This document shows positions 19,913 through 29,707 of a DNA stretch of 64,000 nt, piece after piece. The notes below the pieces were generated by a model. That model made no database searches and was not told the DNA's origin. It worked only from the letters and a program-made list of their open reading frames with translations. Source of the stretch: Catenaria anguillulae PL171 (lineage: Eukaryota; Blastocladiomycota; Blastocladiomycetes; Blastocladiales; Catenariaceae). Within the stretch, counting starts at the first letter, position 1; the number at the start of each line of letters is the position of its first letter. A program made the translations under genes and the position numbers. The stretch spans positions 153,826 through 217,825 of the forward strand of contig MCFL01000041.1 in assembly GCA_002102555.1 (NCBI GenBank), written 5' to 3'.

Positions 19913-21342
19913 TCAACGCCTACCATTGGACCCATGGGTTCGCGCACGATACCCGTCACGGTCATGGTCACGCCCAGAATCACGCCCAGAGTCACGCCTG
20001 GAGTCACACCCACTAAGGGGATCTGTTGCGACGGGCGCCGCGGCGCCGATCATCGTGGGCACACACCGCACCACGGCCACGATCGCCACGAGGGGAAAAG
20101 GCACGCCTGTTGTGGCCACGCGCACGCCCGGACCCGCGGAACCGCCACGCCAAGAAGAGGAACCTGACCCAGCCAGCGCGTCACTCAGACTGCCGACTGT
20201 GGCCATGAACTGCTCGGCGGGCGAAAGGACGCCATGCAGCCACTCCGAGTCGAGCAACACGAGGTGGCTGTCGGCATGCCCGCAAAGCACATCCCGCACA
20301 AGCTCGGGCTTGAGGCCCACCAGCTCCGCAAAACGGGAACAACGCTCGCGACCACGTAGCACCCTTGGGCACCGACAAAAACGGGTCGTCGTTGTCACCG
20401 TAGACGGAGCCATGCTCCGAGTACCCGTCGTCAGCGTCGTCCGAGTAATGCCCGCCGTCAAGGGGCGTCATGGTGCTGGGCATACCCCCAAAGGGAAAAA
20501 CCAGTGCCCTCGGTAGCAGGGGCCGGGGCTGAGGTGTGCGCGGGCGCCTCAGAGGGGGCAGTAGAGCCCGAGGCAGGCAACCTGAGGGAGAAAAAAAAAC
20601 AGTTGCAACCAGGCGATGGTGAGAGAAGAATACCCAAGACAGAGGGGAAAAGGCGGCCCGCGCGAGAATGCGAAACAGGGCAGGATGAGGGCAGGGACGA
20701 AACCCAGACGCCACACAGCACAGACCGGGACAAAACCCAGACGTCATGGAAAAGACCGGTTGGGACGAAACCCAAGCACCCATGCCCATCAGTCGGGATG
20801 AAGCCCAGACACTGGAAAGCAGAAATCCGCGGGGCGGCCAGGAATGGCGAGGGAACCGTGTACAAGATGGCCGGCGAATCACCGTCGTCGTCACGGAAAA
20901 AACTGGTCGGGACGAAACCCAAGCACCCATGCCCATCAGTCGGGATGAAACCCAGACACTGGAAAGCAGAAATCCGCGGGGCGGCCAGGAAAAGGCGAGG
21001 GAACCGCGACAAGATGGCTGGCGAATCACCGTCGTCGGCGGCCAGGGCGTCGTCGCCGGGGAAAAGGAGTGAAACGCCGATGCTGTTGTTGTTGGTCCCC
21101 GAGGAAGCGGAAGCAGCCCGGCCGATGGGACCAGACTCCTTGCCAGGGGCCGGATCGTCCAGCACGAGTGGCGTCTGCCGGAAGGTGACCGTGATTGACG
21201 AGCGGGACCGGCGTGGCGCAGGCGTGGCGACGGTGACACCAGTGGCGTCGGCGTCGCCCGGGCCGTGCGAGCTCTTTCGAGACACACGGCCCGCCCGCCT
21301 GGCCGTGCGGCCCGGAAGGTCTCGCAGAGATTGCCGAGCCAT
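19913..21342 (-). CDS. Hypothetical gene, RD/RG-rich C-terminus
   Basis: I do not recognise this gene. A plausible reading starts at ATG 21342 (MARQSLRDLPGRTARRAG) with an Arg/Ser-rich N-terminus, passes one or more introns that include two tandem copies of a 150-bp unit, and re-enters at 20581 after a strong acceptor (poly-pyrimidine then CTCCCTCAG). The last part holds an acidic stretch (GGHYSDDADDGYSEHGSVYG), a well-formed helical segment (FAELVGLKPELVRDVL … SPAEQFMATVG) and a tail rich in RG then RD pairs, ending at TGA 19913. At least two frame changes are needed, one at a G5 run near 20490. The gypsy element inserted about 10 bp past the stop. A gag-like protein of another element is an alternative. 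Confidence 0.4.
20756..21050. repeat. Two tandem copies of a ~150-bp unit
   Basis: GGTTGGGACGAAACCCAAGC… (from about 20758) and GGTCGGGACGAAACCCAAGC… (from about 20908) run in parallel for about 145–150 bp with few differences, including the shared AATCCGCGGGGCGGCCAGGA. They probably lie in an intron of the gene on the minus strand; as translation they would repeat a 45–50-residue block. Confidence 0.85.
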
Positions 21343-21731
21343 GGCCGGAAAGAAATCTTGAAAAAGGACTTGGACTTGAAAAACCCGATCAGAGAACTTG
21401 AAACTTGCGGAACTAACGTTAACAATTCGACAACACCATAGCGTCCAAGCGACATGCAGGGGTGAAGCCGGTCGAAAGCGAAGGAGAGCAAGGTTCAACA
21501 TGTCGGGAGCAGCGAGGCCATTGATCGCTGATGCATCATCATCACGCCAAGCCATGTGATGCGCAACGCTCACATCCATGCCCTTGCAGCTGCTTTCAGC
21601 TTTTCTGGTGAAGTTTTCGGTTGAAAGCACAATATACTGAGCTTTACCAATCTACATGCTGTAGATTGACTGCAAGGCATTGCAGTATATGTGTAATTGT
21701 CCTGAGGGGAAAATGTTTAAAAAAACATGTT
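21343..21731. other. Region with no gene seen
   Basis: Sequence upstream of the hypothetical minus-strand gene and up to the LINE target duplication. It should contain that gene's promoter. No conserved coding sequence or repeat was recognised. Confidence 0.5.
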
Positions 21732-22276
21732 CCCAGGGCTCTCAACTCCCTGGTTCAGATTCAGCCATGCTCAGCAACGCTTCACTACCTGTGTTGGGGT
21801 ACAGTCAGGTACACATTCTACAATTGTCCCTTAGCCCTCTCCAACTGCTTTCTCTGCGCTTTTGACATAACTTTCCCCTGTCCCTCTCTGCATGCTGCTG
21901 ACTTGACCCTGTTCTTTTTTTTTTGGATTCTTGATTTTCTTTGCATGTTGTTGATGCTGTGCATCCATGATGTGGTTGAGTGTTGACTTTTGGATTTGTT
22001 ATTCCTCTTCTGTTTACATCCTCATTTCCGCTCTCCTTCTTAAACTCTCTTTTGACCCCATGGCCAAGTGCTCCTACCACCAATTGCTTGCCATTTTCTC
22101 TCCTTGCTTTTGTTGTTCATTGAGTGTCTTGGACCTTAGACCTTCCTGCTCTTGTACCTTCTTTCAGAGCGACTGTGTTTGTTTTTCAGCTTCAATACAT
22201 GTGGTAGAGACCCCCCCAAAAAAAAGGTCGACATCCAAGCTCCAAAGTAGCATTATGTGTCCTTGTGAGTTGTCAT

Positions 22277-22583
22277 TGTTGCGCAATATATAATGATCAA
22301 CCCTGATCACAATGCTCCTTCTTGAGCAGTCGACTGCTCGATCATGGAGACATGGGAACGGGGAGGAATACAGACGACAGACAAGCCCACGATAGACCAA
22401 CAGACTCACAGCATTAAGGTCGCCCCCCCCCCACATGTACCACTCCGGGGGAGCCCCCCGGGCTCTCCACGACGACCCCCCTTTCCCATCATCCGACTCC
22501 CCAAGACACTAACTTTGTAGGTGATCCGAGGCGATCCTCGGATCTCCCCACTGCTATTATTATAGTAACCATGGTATTCAACA
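22277..22583 (+). repeat. Copia-2 5' LTR
   Basis: TGTTGCGCAATATATAATG … GGTATTCAACA, 307 bp. It has a perfect palindrome-rich start (TGATCAACCCTGATCA, CAGTCGACTG) and a C10 run. Confidence 0.93.
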
Positions 22584-22601
22584 GATTAAGAGTCTCATGC
22601 T
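22584..22601 (+). other. Copia-2 primer-binding site, tRNA-Lys(CUU) anticodon arm
   Basis: GATTAAGAGTCTCATGCT directly abuts the 5' LTR. Its complement AGCATGAGACTCTTAATC is the D-arm/anticodon-arm segment of eukaryotic tRNA-Lys(CUU) as I remember it, 18 of 18 bases, ending at tRNA nucleotide 40. Priming from the inside of a cleaved tRNA is the known Drosophila copia mode. Confidence 0.75.
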
Positions 22602-22661
22602 TGGTGGCCAACCCTGCCTACAAGTGGATCCTTGGTTACCATATGAACTGCAGCCCCTCCC

Positions 22662-22885
22662 TGTCCATAAATGCCCATTGGCTGCCGCAAGTGCTGGACT
22701 CGCGCTATCATTCTTCCTGTCCGTAAATGCCCATTGGCTGCCGCAAGTGCTGGACCCACACTCCCATTCTTCCTGTCCATAAATGCCCATTGGCTGCCGC
22801 AAGTGCTGGACTCGCGCTCTCATTCCTCCTGTCCATAAATGCCCATTGGCTGCCGCAAGTGCTGGACCCACACTTCCACTGTCAC
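22662..22885. repeat. Four 56-bp tandem repeats in Copia-2 leader
   Basis: Four units of TGTCCATAAATGCCCATTGG… each 56 bp, alternating between two subtypes (GGACTCGCGCT and GGACCCACACT), so the higher-order unit is 112 bp. The units are contiguous, without spacers. Confidence 0.95.
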
Positions 22886-23253
22886 AAGTGCCCATCACGC
22901 TGCTTACCCTACATGCACACACTGACAAATACATGGAGAAGTGACCCACTCAGCCCTTGCCGGAAGAGTCAATGATCATCAGCGATCACACCACGTGATG
23001 GCACGACGTCAAGGCCACTGACTTGCCCATGGCAACGCGTGAAAATGCAAACATTGCAGTTCTTTTCAAGTGGGGCGACACACGTGGGCATGCACAGGGT
23101 GTGGATGGAACCTGGCATGTGTAACCACCCCCGCTTGCAACGCAATCCATGCACGCTTCCACCTGCATCTATACCTGCACATACGCTTGATCTGCTCAAC
23201 CGTACACTTGCCCGTCCGTGACAACGCACACCCAACCCCACACCCAACTCGTC

Positions 23254-23763
23254 ATGTCCACCATCGCTGGCATCACGCCGAAGGCCCTGCTCGATGCCTA
23301 CACGAAGGCCATCAACATGCCCCACCTGGCACTCACGTACTACACACACCCCGAGATCGACGAAATCTGGACCGAGGACCCGTCGACTTGGGCGAAAGCA
23401 CAAGGCATCCCAACCACGACCCCGAACGACCGCGCGCTTGCCCTGATCGCCTTCCAACTCTTTGACTACACCACCCAGGCGACCAACGACGGATCGCCCC
23501 TCCATGAGACCACTTCGGTCCACATCGAGCACGGACACTATGACCATTACCCGCAGACTGTCTTCAACATTGGCGAAGCTACCGCCTGGATCAACAAGCA
23601 TATGGCCGAGCAACATGACTTCTCGGGCGAGAACCCGGACAATGAGCTCCTCCGCAAGTGGCAAGGAATCTTCGATCGCCTGCAGGCTGCTCACGTCTGG
23701 GATGTGGCCAACTGCGCCATTGCCCGCCGCATGCCCGCACACGTTGATGCCACTATTGCCTGA
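23254..23763 (+). CDS. Copia-2 extra ORF upstream of gag
   Basis: An ATG-started frame of 169 codons, MSTIAGITPKALLDAYTKAI…, ending at TGA 23761–23763. The same frame stays open for 49 more codons (AITALPLPAHEQLNAL…) to TAA at 23913. It is rich in His, Asp and Thr, mostly helical in appearance, with no zinc finger, membrane segment or known domain that I recognise. It lies between the leader repeats and the gag frame. It may be an N-terminal capsid part separated from gag, or an added accessory gene. Copia elements normally have no ORF here. Confidence 0.6.
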   Translation: MSTIAGITPKALLDAYTKAINMPHLALTYYTHPEIDEIWTEDPSTWAKAQGIPTTTPNDRALALIAFQLFDYTTQATNDGSPLHETTSVHIEHGHYDHYPQTVFNIGEATAWINKHMAEQHDFSGENPDNELLRKWQGIFDRLQAAHVWDVANCAIARRMPAHVDATIA

Positions 23764-24258
23764 GCCATCACGGCTCTCCCGCTGCCCGCACACGAGCAAC
23801 TGAATGCGCTTACCGCCAACGGCCAAGGCCAACAGCCCATGGGCGAGACCAACCTTCCAAGGGCAAGGCCCATCCGCTTCAAGCTCACCATGACCGAGCG
23901 TGCCGCCTCCTAAGGTCCGCCCCTCCACTCACCCCACACTACCACACTTGATCGCTGGAATACTCACCACCAGGTTGCTCCTGCCCACCTTCACACACCT
24001 AGCTGCCGCCCCTGTCTTCAAGCATGGTCCCCTCGCCCGTGCTGACCAGCACGACCCCGCCGACGGTAGCTCGGAACAGCAACCTGCCATTCAAGGTACG
24101 GGAGCTTTGACTGCAAAGCCTTTGGCCGCATCCTGCTCACATCACACCATTACTGCTACAGAACACCTTGGCAACACCGACTTGGGTTTGGTTGCCCCCA
24201 CCACATTGACTATCCTGTCCAAGCGCCGCTTTGATGACGAGACGCACACAGTTGCAGA

Positions 24259-25798
24259 CATGACCGAAGACGAGCACAAGACCGAACTTGACAGTGACGA
24301 GGAGCAGTCGCAACTCTTTGATGACGCCATTGCCGAGGAAGAGCAAGAGGGAGCACGTCTCCTCAAGCAGATCCAGGACCTCCGCCGCGCCAACCCGGCA
24401 CTGGCTGCCAAGCGTCGCCGCCTTGACGACCACAAGAGGCGCACAGCGGACTTGCGCGCGCAACTGGCGGCGCTCGAGGAAGCTGGGACACACGAGCACG
24501 CACTGCCGACCACTACCGAGCAGTTGGTGGCCCCGGAACCGCAGTTGGTGGCCACAGAGCTCGCGGCAGCTGCCACCACACCACAGGTGGCATCGGGCCC
24601 CCATCGACCCCAACCGCACCCCCTCGCGCCATCCCTGACACCTCCGCAGATGGATCCTTATGCCAGCTTGTTTGACGCCTCGGCCATCCGCGCATCCTGG
24701 CTCTCGGTGGGTGAGATTGAGAAGTTCACGTATGACGACATTTCGATGGCGTGCACCAACGGGTTCCTCTGGGACAAATGGGAACGCAGCGTCCTCGACC
24801 GCATTGAGCCCATGCAGCTCCACTTGCTGCTTACGCATGACCATGCCGCGTGGCTGTCCCGCGCCATCCCTGGCGCCTCCCCTGCGCAGGTCCAGTCCCG
24901 CGAGGTTGAGCGGGCCGTCCTCGTGTTGTTGTTCAACTCACTCAAGCTGGACGCAGCAACCCGGGCTCGGATCACGACGGTGCGCATGCTCTGGGAATAT
25001 CTCCAAGCGATTACCCGCAAGTACAAGCACTCGATTGCCGTCCAGGCCATGGACCATGTCATCAACACGCGACCCGCCGACTTCCCTAGTCCGTTCGATT
25101 ACCTGATGGAGTTCGGCGCGCGGATGGAACACTTGCGGGCTGCACGGAGGCTTGGCACAGCTGCTTCACTCCCAGAGGATGACCTCGCACGCATCGTCCC
25201 CACCCTAGCATCCAACTTGTCCTTCCTCAACCCGGAATTTGGCCGCCGTCTGCGCCAGTCGTGGACCAATCGTTTGATTTCCGGTTTCCAAGACATCCTC
25301 TCAATCTACGTGGAGCTCATTGATGAGTGCGACCCGGACACGGTCCTTGCCCAATGGCGCAGCCACAACTGGGCCACTCCCGCCAGCGGCGCCAGCATGA
25401 CGCCGCCCTCGTCAACCGTGCGGGCTGTGCCATTCCCGGCCGCGCCGGCTGCCGCCCCGGCAGCGCCCGCAGCCCCCCACCGTGTGCCCCATGGCGGCAG
25501 TGCACGCGTGGGTGGCCGCCCGTGGCTTGTTATGACGCTCGGCCAACGCCGCGAACTGTTCCCAGACCGTTGTGTGCACTGTCTCACCCAATCCTGCCCA
25601 AACCGTTCCCTGGACAGGTGCCAGCGGTATGCCCGAAAGGATTGCACACGATGCGGATGGCGCCGCCACGATGCCGGCGTTTGCGACTTGGACCATGCAC
25701 AATATCTTGCAGTGGTGGAACCTGGATTGCAGAGGCAATACGACCCGTCTGCGCAACATCGCAACAATGGTGCGCGCGGTGCCCCGCCGCGCGCATGA
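24259..25798 (+). CDS. Copia-2 gag
   Basis: The frame is open from 23900; the first ATG is at 24259 (MTEDEHKTELDSDEEQ). The N-terminal 100 residues are acidic and coiled; a Pro-rich linker leads to a capsid-like domain (DPYASLFDAS … LWDKWERSVLDRIEP … LMEFGARMEHLRAARR). The C-terminus has an Ala/Pro tract and a Cys-rich segment (CVHCLTQSCPNRSLDRC … CTRCGWRRHDAGVC) replacing the standard CCHC knuckle. It ends at TGA 25796–25798, and pol continues in the same frame. About 513 residues from that ATG. Confidence 0.82.
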
Positions 25799-25822
25799 CT
25801 CGCTGGCAATGCGGCGCTTGCC
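25796..25822 (+). promoter_or_regulatory. Candidate gag-pol stop-readthrough signal
   Basis: TGA followed by C, a 6-nt spacer CTCGCT, then a hairpin with stem GGCAA/TTGCC (25805–25809 with 25818–25822) and loop TGCGGCGC. Four loop bases (CGGC) could pair with GCCG about 30 nt downstream, a possible pseudoknot. Gag and pol are in one frame across the stop. Confidence 0.5.
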
Positions 25823-28800
25823 CATACTACACCCACCGACTTGCTGGCCGAGCCCACGAACCATACCATGATTCCCGATTGTGCTCCCGACCTTTGCAAT
25901 ACCCCTGCCCATGACTGCACCCTTGTTGCGGATCTGGGTGACGCGACCGATTGTGCTGAGGGTAACAACCTGCTGGACAAGGCCCTTTTCCACCGAACGA
26001 AGCATTTTGCCGCCGACTCTGGCGCTACTCGCCACATGTCGCCATTCCCTGACGACTTCACCACCTTGGTGCCACTGCGTGCCCCCCATCCGGTCCACCT
26101 AGGTAATGGATCGGTCGTATACACATCTCACATTGGCGATATCCCGGTCGACGTCATGCTCTCCGACTGCCAAGTCTCAGTTACCCTCTCGAATGCCTTA
26201 CTTGTACCCGATCTCGCCCTGCGGCTGCTCTCAACGGCCCACCTCACATCATCGGACCCGACCATCCACTTCCGCACCTGCCTAGGCGTCCAGCACATGG
26301 AAGTGCACCCGCCTTTGTGCCGACCGACACCCATGGTGGATGGCGCTGGCCGCACGTTCTTCGAGTGCACGTTGTGCGCACGCTCCTCAATCGCCACCAT
26401 AGCTCTTGAGCGCAAGTCAGGTTTGAGCTTTGTCAAGGCAACCGTCTCTGGTGCCCCGCCCGCTGCTGACACTCCACCGCCTGCCTCGGCGCCACAATGC
26501 GACACGGGCCATTTCGCGTTGTACGCAGGTGCGCGACCCGACGCGGCAGAGGACTGGTCCACCGAGTATGCGTCTGAGGCCTGGGGTGCCGATGTTGACT
26601 GGTCGGAGCTGGCTGATGCTGTCATGGTTGGTGGGCACCCTATTGGCCAGGCCCTCCTCAGTGCCTTGTCAGCCCTCGTTGGATCGTCGTCTCGCGCGGA
26701 CATGACTGCCCACGTCCACACTTCGCTTGGACACGTCTGTGGCGCCCGCCTCGCGCTTGCCTGCAAGGTCCGGGGCTTCCGGCCATCGCCTTATTCTTGT
26801 GCAACCTGCCCACTCGCCAAGTCCATGAGCGTCCGATCCGTCCAGCCCTCCCCGTTCCCGCGCTCGACTAGGCCGCTGCAGCAGCTCTTCCTGGATCTCA
26901 ACATTGTTGGGCGCCCGGGGCTCGGCATGGCCCACCACTTGCTTGTGGTCATCGACGATTTCTCTGACTGCTCTTGGGCCGTGCCAATCCCGAACAAGGA
27001 GGAGAAGACTGTGTTTCATGCATTCACCCAGCTTGTCGCCCGCCTGGAGCGGCAGGCCGCGCAGTCGGTCGCCGCCATCCACCATGACCGCGGCACCGAG
27101 TTCATGAACAAGAGCTTCGACCGGTGGATTGGTGCCCGCCACATTGCCCGCACTACAACCACGCCGGGCCACCACGAGTCTGCAGGCAGGGTGGAGCGCC
27201 TCATGCACTGGATCGCCAAGCGCGTCCGCGCCCTGCTCCTACACCTTGAGGCAACGGTCGAGCCTGAGGTGGCGGTTACACTGTGGGCGCACGCTGCGCG
27301 GTATGCGCTGGTCAGCCGGGCCCATACGCCGTCGACAGCCCTGGATGGTGGCACCCCGTTCAAGGCGTTCTTCTGCGTGCAATCACCAACCCGCCTCCAT
27401 GTGTTCGGGGCACCCGCGTTCCCGGCACGCGGCCCGGACGACTCGCGACACAAGTTCATGCCCGTGTCATCCCGCTGCGTATTCGTGGGATACGTTGATG
27501 AGACATGCCCGGAGCTGCTCCTCTTTGACAAATCGACAGGCAAATGCTTGGCACACCGCGCTGCTGACGTCTGCGACTTCGATGTTGTGCCACTGATTAT
27601 GGCTGGCCCATCTCCTGCGTACTGTGATGCGATCTGTGACTGCCTCTTGCCGGGTGGCGTGGATGCCGCTGCGGCGGATGACCCGAGCGACATGGACTAC
27701 CAGCCCGACCTGCTCACGGTTGATGCTGCGGACAGCGACACAGACGAGGTCGACCTACCTGCTGTTGTTGGCGTGGGGGAGCGGGCCGTGCCTGACCCTT
27801 CGCCCAGCTTGGATCAACCCCGCCATTTACACCCCGACACCAACACCGACCACAACCCTGCTGGCCCGCACCGTCAAGTGCCTGAGCCACCGCGTCGCCG
27901 CTCACGCCGGCTCATTGCGGCACGACTCCAAAAGGCGACCGGCGACCTCGCCCTCATCACTGTGCCCGCCGTGCCTGCATCCTCCATACCAATTCCAAAG
28001 ACGTACATTGCTGCCCGCAAGTCGGCGCATGACCCGCACTGGCAGGTTGCCGAGCTCCAAGAACTTGAGGCACATGACACGAACGGCACCTGGCGGATCA
28101 AGAAGGTGCAGCTGGGCGACCGCCTAATTGGCAGCAAATGGGTGTACGACCTGAAGAGCGGCCCAGACGGCATCTTAACAAAGTTCAAGGCCCGATTGGT
28201 TGCGTGTGGTGACCAGCAGCCAAGCTCTGGGCTGTCCACGTACTCGGCTACGCCCAACATGGGTGTTGTACGCATCATCCTTGCAATTGCCGGCGCACAC
28301 GGGTGGAGCATCCATGCAATGGACGTGTCCAACGCGTACTTGCACGCGTTTCTCTCGCAGCGTGTCCTCATGCGCCCGCCGCCTGGCGTCGTTATACCGC
28401 CCGACCATGCTTTGCGGCTCAACAAGTCCCTGTATGGCCTCCGGGACGCGGGTCGGAACTGGTCATTGTACTTGCGGGACAAGCTCATCCGCCTCAACTT
28501 CTCGCCCCTGAAAACCCATGACTGTGTCATGGTCCGACGCATGCAGGAGGCCATCGTCGTACTCGCCTTCTATGTTGATGACCTGCTCATCACGGGCACA
28601 AACGAGCTCGTCATCCTGCAGGCCAAGGAAGAGCTTGCTGCACTCAAAGACAACAGCAGGCCCATACTCAAGATCAAGGACCTGGGTGAGGCGGACTCAT
28701 TCCTCAATGCCACCATTTCCCAATCTCCCATGGGTGTCTGGCTCGGTCAACCCAAGCACATTACTGCCATCATTGATGCATTTGGCCATCTGACCAGCCC

Positions 28801-29572
28801 ACGCTCAACACCGGCTGCCCCACGCGCAAAGCAAAGTGCCCCGTCACCTCCCCTCAACCCTGACTCCCACTGCCAATACCAAAAGCTGCTGGGCATGCTT
28901 CTTTTTGTTGCGACTGGCTCGCGCCCCGACATCTCCTTTGCCGTCAGTTTCTGTGCTCGATACGCTGCCCAACCAACTGCGGCAAATTGGGACGAACTGC
29001 TGCAGGTTGTCGCCTACCTCAAGGCCACTGCGTCTCTTGGACTCTTCTTTCCCAAGCTTGAGGACTCAGCTGGATTCTGGTCCACGGTTGAAGGCTTCAC
29101 AGACGCGTCGTTTTGTGACGACCCAGCGACTCTGCGCTCAACCACGGGTTACGTTTTCCGCATGTGTGGGACTGCGGTGTCGTGGAGCAGCAAACAGCAA
29201 TCATGGGTTGCCACGTCGACAACCGAGGCCGAGATCAATGCGGCGACTGAGGCCACACGCAAGGGCACATGGATCGTTGAATTCCTGGACGAAATCATCC
29301 CACGCCCAACCAAGGAACCCATCACCATCCACGAGGACAACATGAGCGTCATCTCTGTGGCGCAGGGCAATGGGCCAACATCGCGCCCAATCCGACATGT
29401 CGCCATGCGAATCGCATACCTGCGCGAGCACGGTGCCCGCGAATACGTGCGCCTCAAGTTTGTTCCATCAGAGGATAACCTCGCAGATGCGCTCACCAAG
29501 CCATTCTCACGCGATTCCCTCTCCAAGGCAACGGCCATGTTTGGACTGCAACCAAAACCTGTACATAATTAA
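25799..29572 (+). CDS. Copia-2 pol polyprotein
   Basis: More than 1,240 codons in frame with gag after one TGA; no ATG near the start. Protease motif FAADSGATRHMSPF at about residue 60 from 25841; pre-integrase zinc region HVHTSLGHVCG … CATC; integrase core with Asp in LFLDLNIVG, Asp in HHDRGTEF and Glu in HHESAGRVERL; RT with FKARLVACGDQ, the catalytic Asp in MDVSNAYLHAF and YVDD in FYVDDLLITG; RNase H with FTDASFCDD, TEAEINAA, IHEDNMSV and a terminal EDNLADALTKPF. Every catalytic residue is present and there is no frame break, so the enzyme set looks intact. Confidence 0.95.
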   Translation, partial: LAGNAALAHTTPTDLLAEPTNHTMIPDCAPDLCNTPAHDCTLVADLGDATDCAEGNNLLDKALFHRTKHFAADSGATRHMSPFPDDFTTLVPLRAPHPVHLGNGSVVYTSHIGDIPVDVMLSDCQVSVTLSNALLVPDLALRLLSTAHLTSSDPTIHFRTCLGVQHMEVHPPLCRPTPMVDGAGRTFFECTLCARSSIATIALERKSGLSFVKATVSGAPPAADTPPPASAPQCDTGHFALYAGARPDAAEDWSTEYASEAWGADVDWSELADAVMVGGHPIGQALLSALSALVGSSSRADMTAHVHTSLGHVCGARLALACKVRGFRPSPYSCATCPLAKSMSVRSVQPSPFPRSTRPLQQLFLDLNIVGRPGLGMAHHLLVVIDDFSDCSWAVPIPNKEEKTVFHAFTQLVARLERQAAQSVAAIHHDRGTEFMNKSFDRWIGARHIARTTTTPGHHESAGRVERLMHWIAKRVRALLLHLEATVEPEVAVTLWAHAARYALVSRAHTPSTALDGGTPFKAFFCVQSPTRLHVFGAPAFPARGPDDSRHKFMPVSSRCVFVGYVDETCPELLLFDKSTGKCLAHRAADVCDFDVVPLIMAGPSPAYCDAICDCLLPGGVDAAAADDPSDMDYQPDLLTVDAADSDTDEVDLPAVVGVGERAVPDPSPSLDQPRHLHPDTNTDHNPAGPHRQVPEPPRRRSRRLIAARLQKATGDLALITVPAVPASSIPIPKTYIAARKSAHDPHWQVAELQELEAHDTNGTWRIKKVQLGDRLIGSKWVYDLKSGPDGILTKFKARLVACGDQQPSSGLSTYSATPNMGVVRIILAIAGAHGWSIHAMDVSNAYLHAFLSQRVLMRPPPGVVIPPDHALRLNKSLYGLRDAGRNWSLYLRDKLIRLNFSPLKTHDCVMVRRMQEAIVVLAFYVDDLLITGTNELVILQAKEELAALKDNSRPILKIKDLGEADSFLNATISQSPMGVWLGQPKHITAIIDAFGHLTSPRSTPAAPRAKQSAPSPPLNPDSHCQYQKLLGMLLFVATGSRPDISFAVSFCARYAAQPTAANWDELLQVVAYLKATASLGLFFPKLEDSAGFWSTVEGFTDASFCDDPATLRSTTGYVFRMCGTAVSWSSKQQSWVATSTTEAEINAATEATRKGTWIVEFLDEIIPRPTKEPITIHEDNMSVISVAQGNGPTSRPIRHVAMRIAYLREHGAREYVRLKFVPSEDNLADALTKPFSRDSLSKATAMFGLQPKPVHN

Positions 29573-29700
29573 TTGCATCTATCCTACCTGTACTGTACCA
29601 TACTGTTGATAGACCTTATACATATTCCTGCCCACTGTGGCCCCCATCCCTTCCTGTCCGTTGACATCTCCTGCCAACCATGATTCTACCCGCCGCCTGC

Positions 29701-29707
29701 GGGGGAG
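29701..29707 (+). other. Copia-2 polypurine tract
   Basis: GGGGGAG immediately before the 3' LTR, within GCCTGCGGGGGAG. Confidence 0.85.

Noticed and set aside
20181-21630. Two long overlapping minus-strand proteins with W/F-rich repeats
   Set aside because: The repeats are translations of a tandem DNA duplication that appears to lie in an intron; strong splice acceptor at 20581 and non-protein-like composition.
22662-22885. CRISPR-like array
   Set aside because: The units are contiguous with no unique spacers, lie in a eukaryotic LTR-element leader, and alternate as a dimer repeat.
23761-25798. TGA reassigned to a sense codon in this genome
   Set aside because: TGA ends intact host genes here (for example FCP1 and the ABHD12-like gene), so in-frame TGAs in retroelements are better explained by readthrough or mutation.
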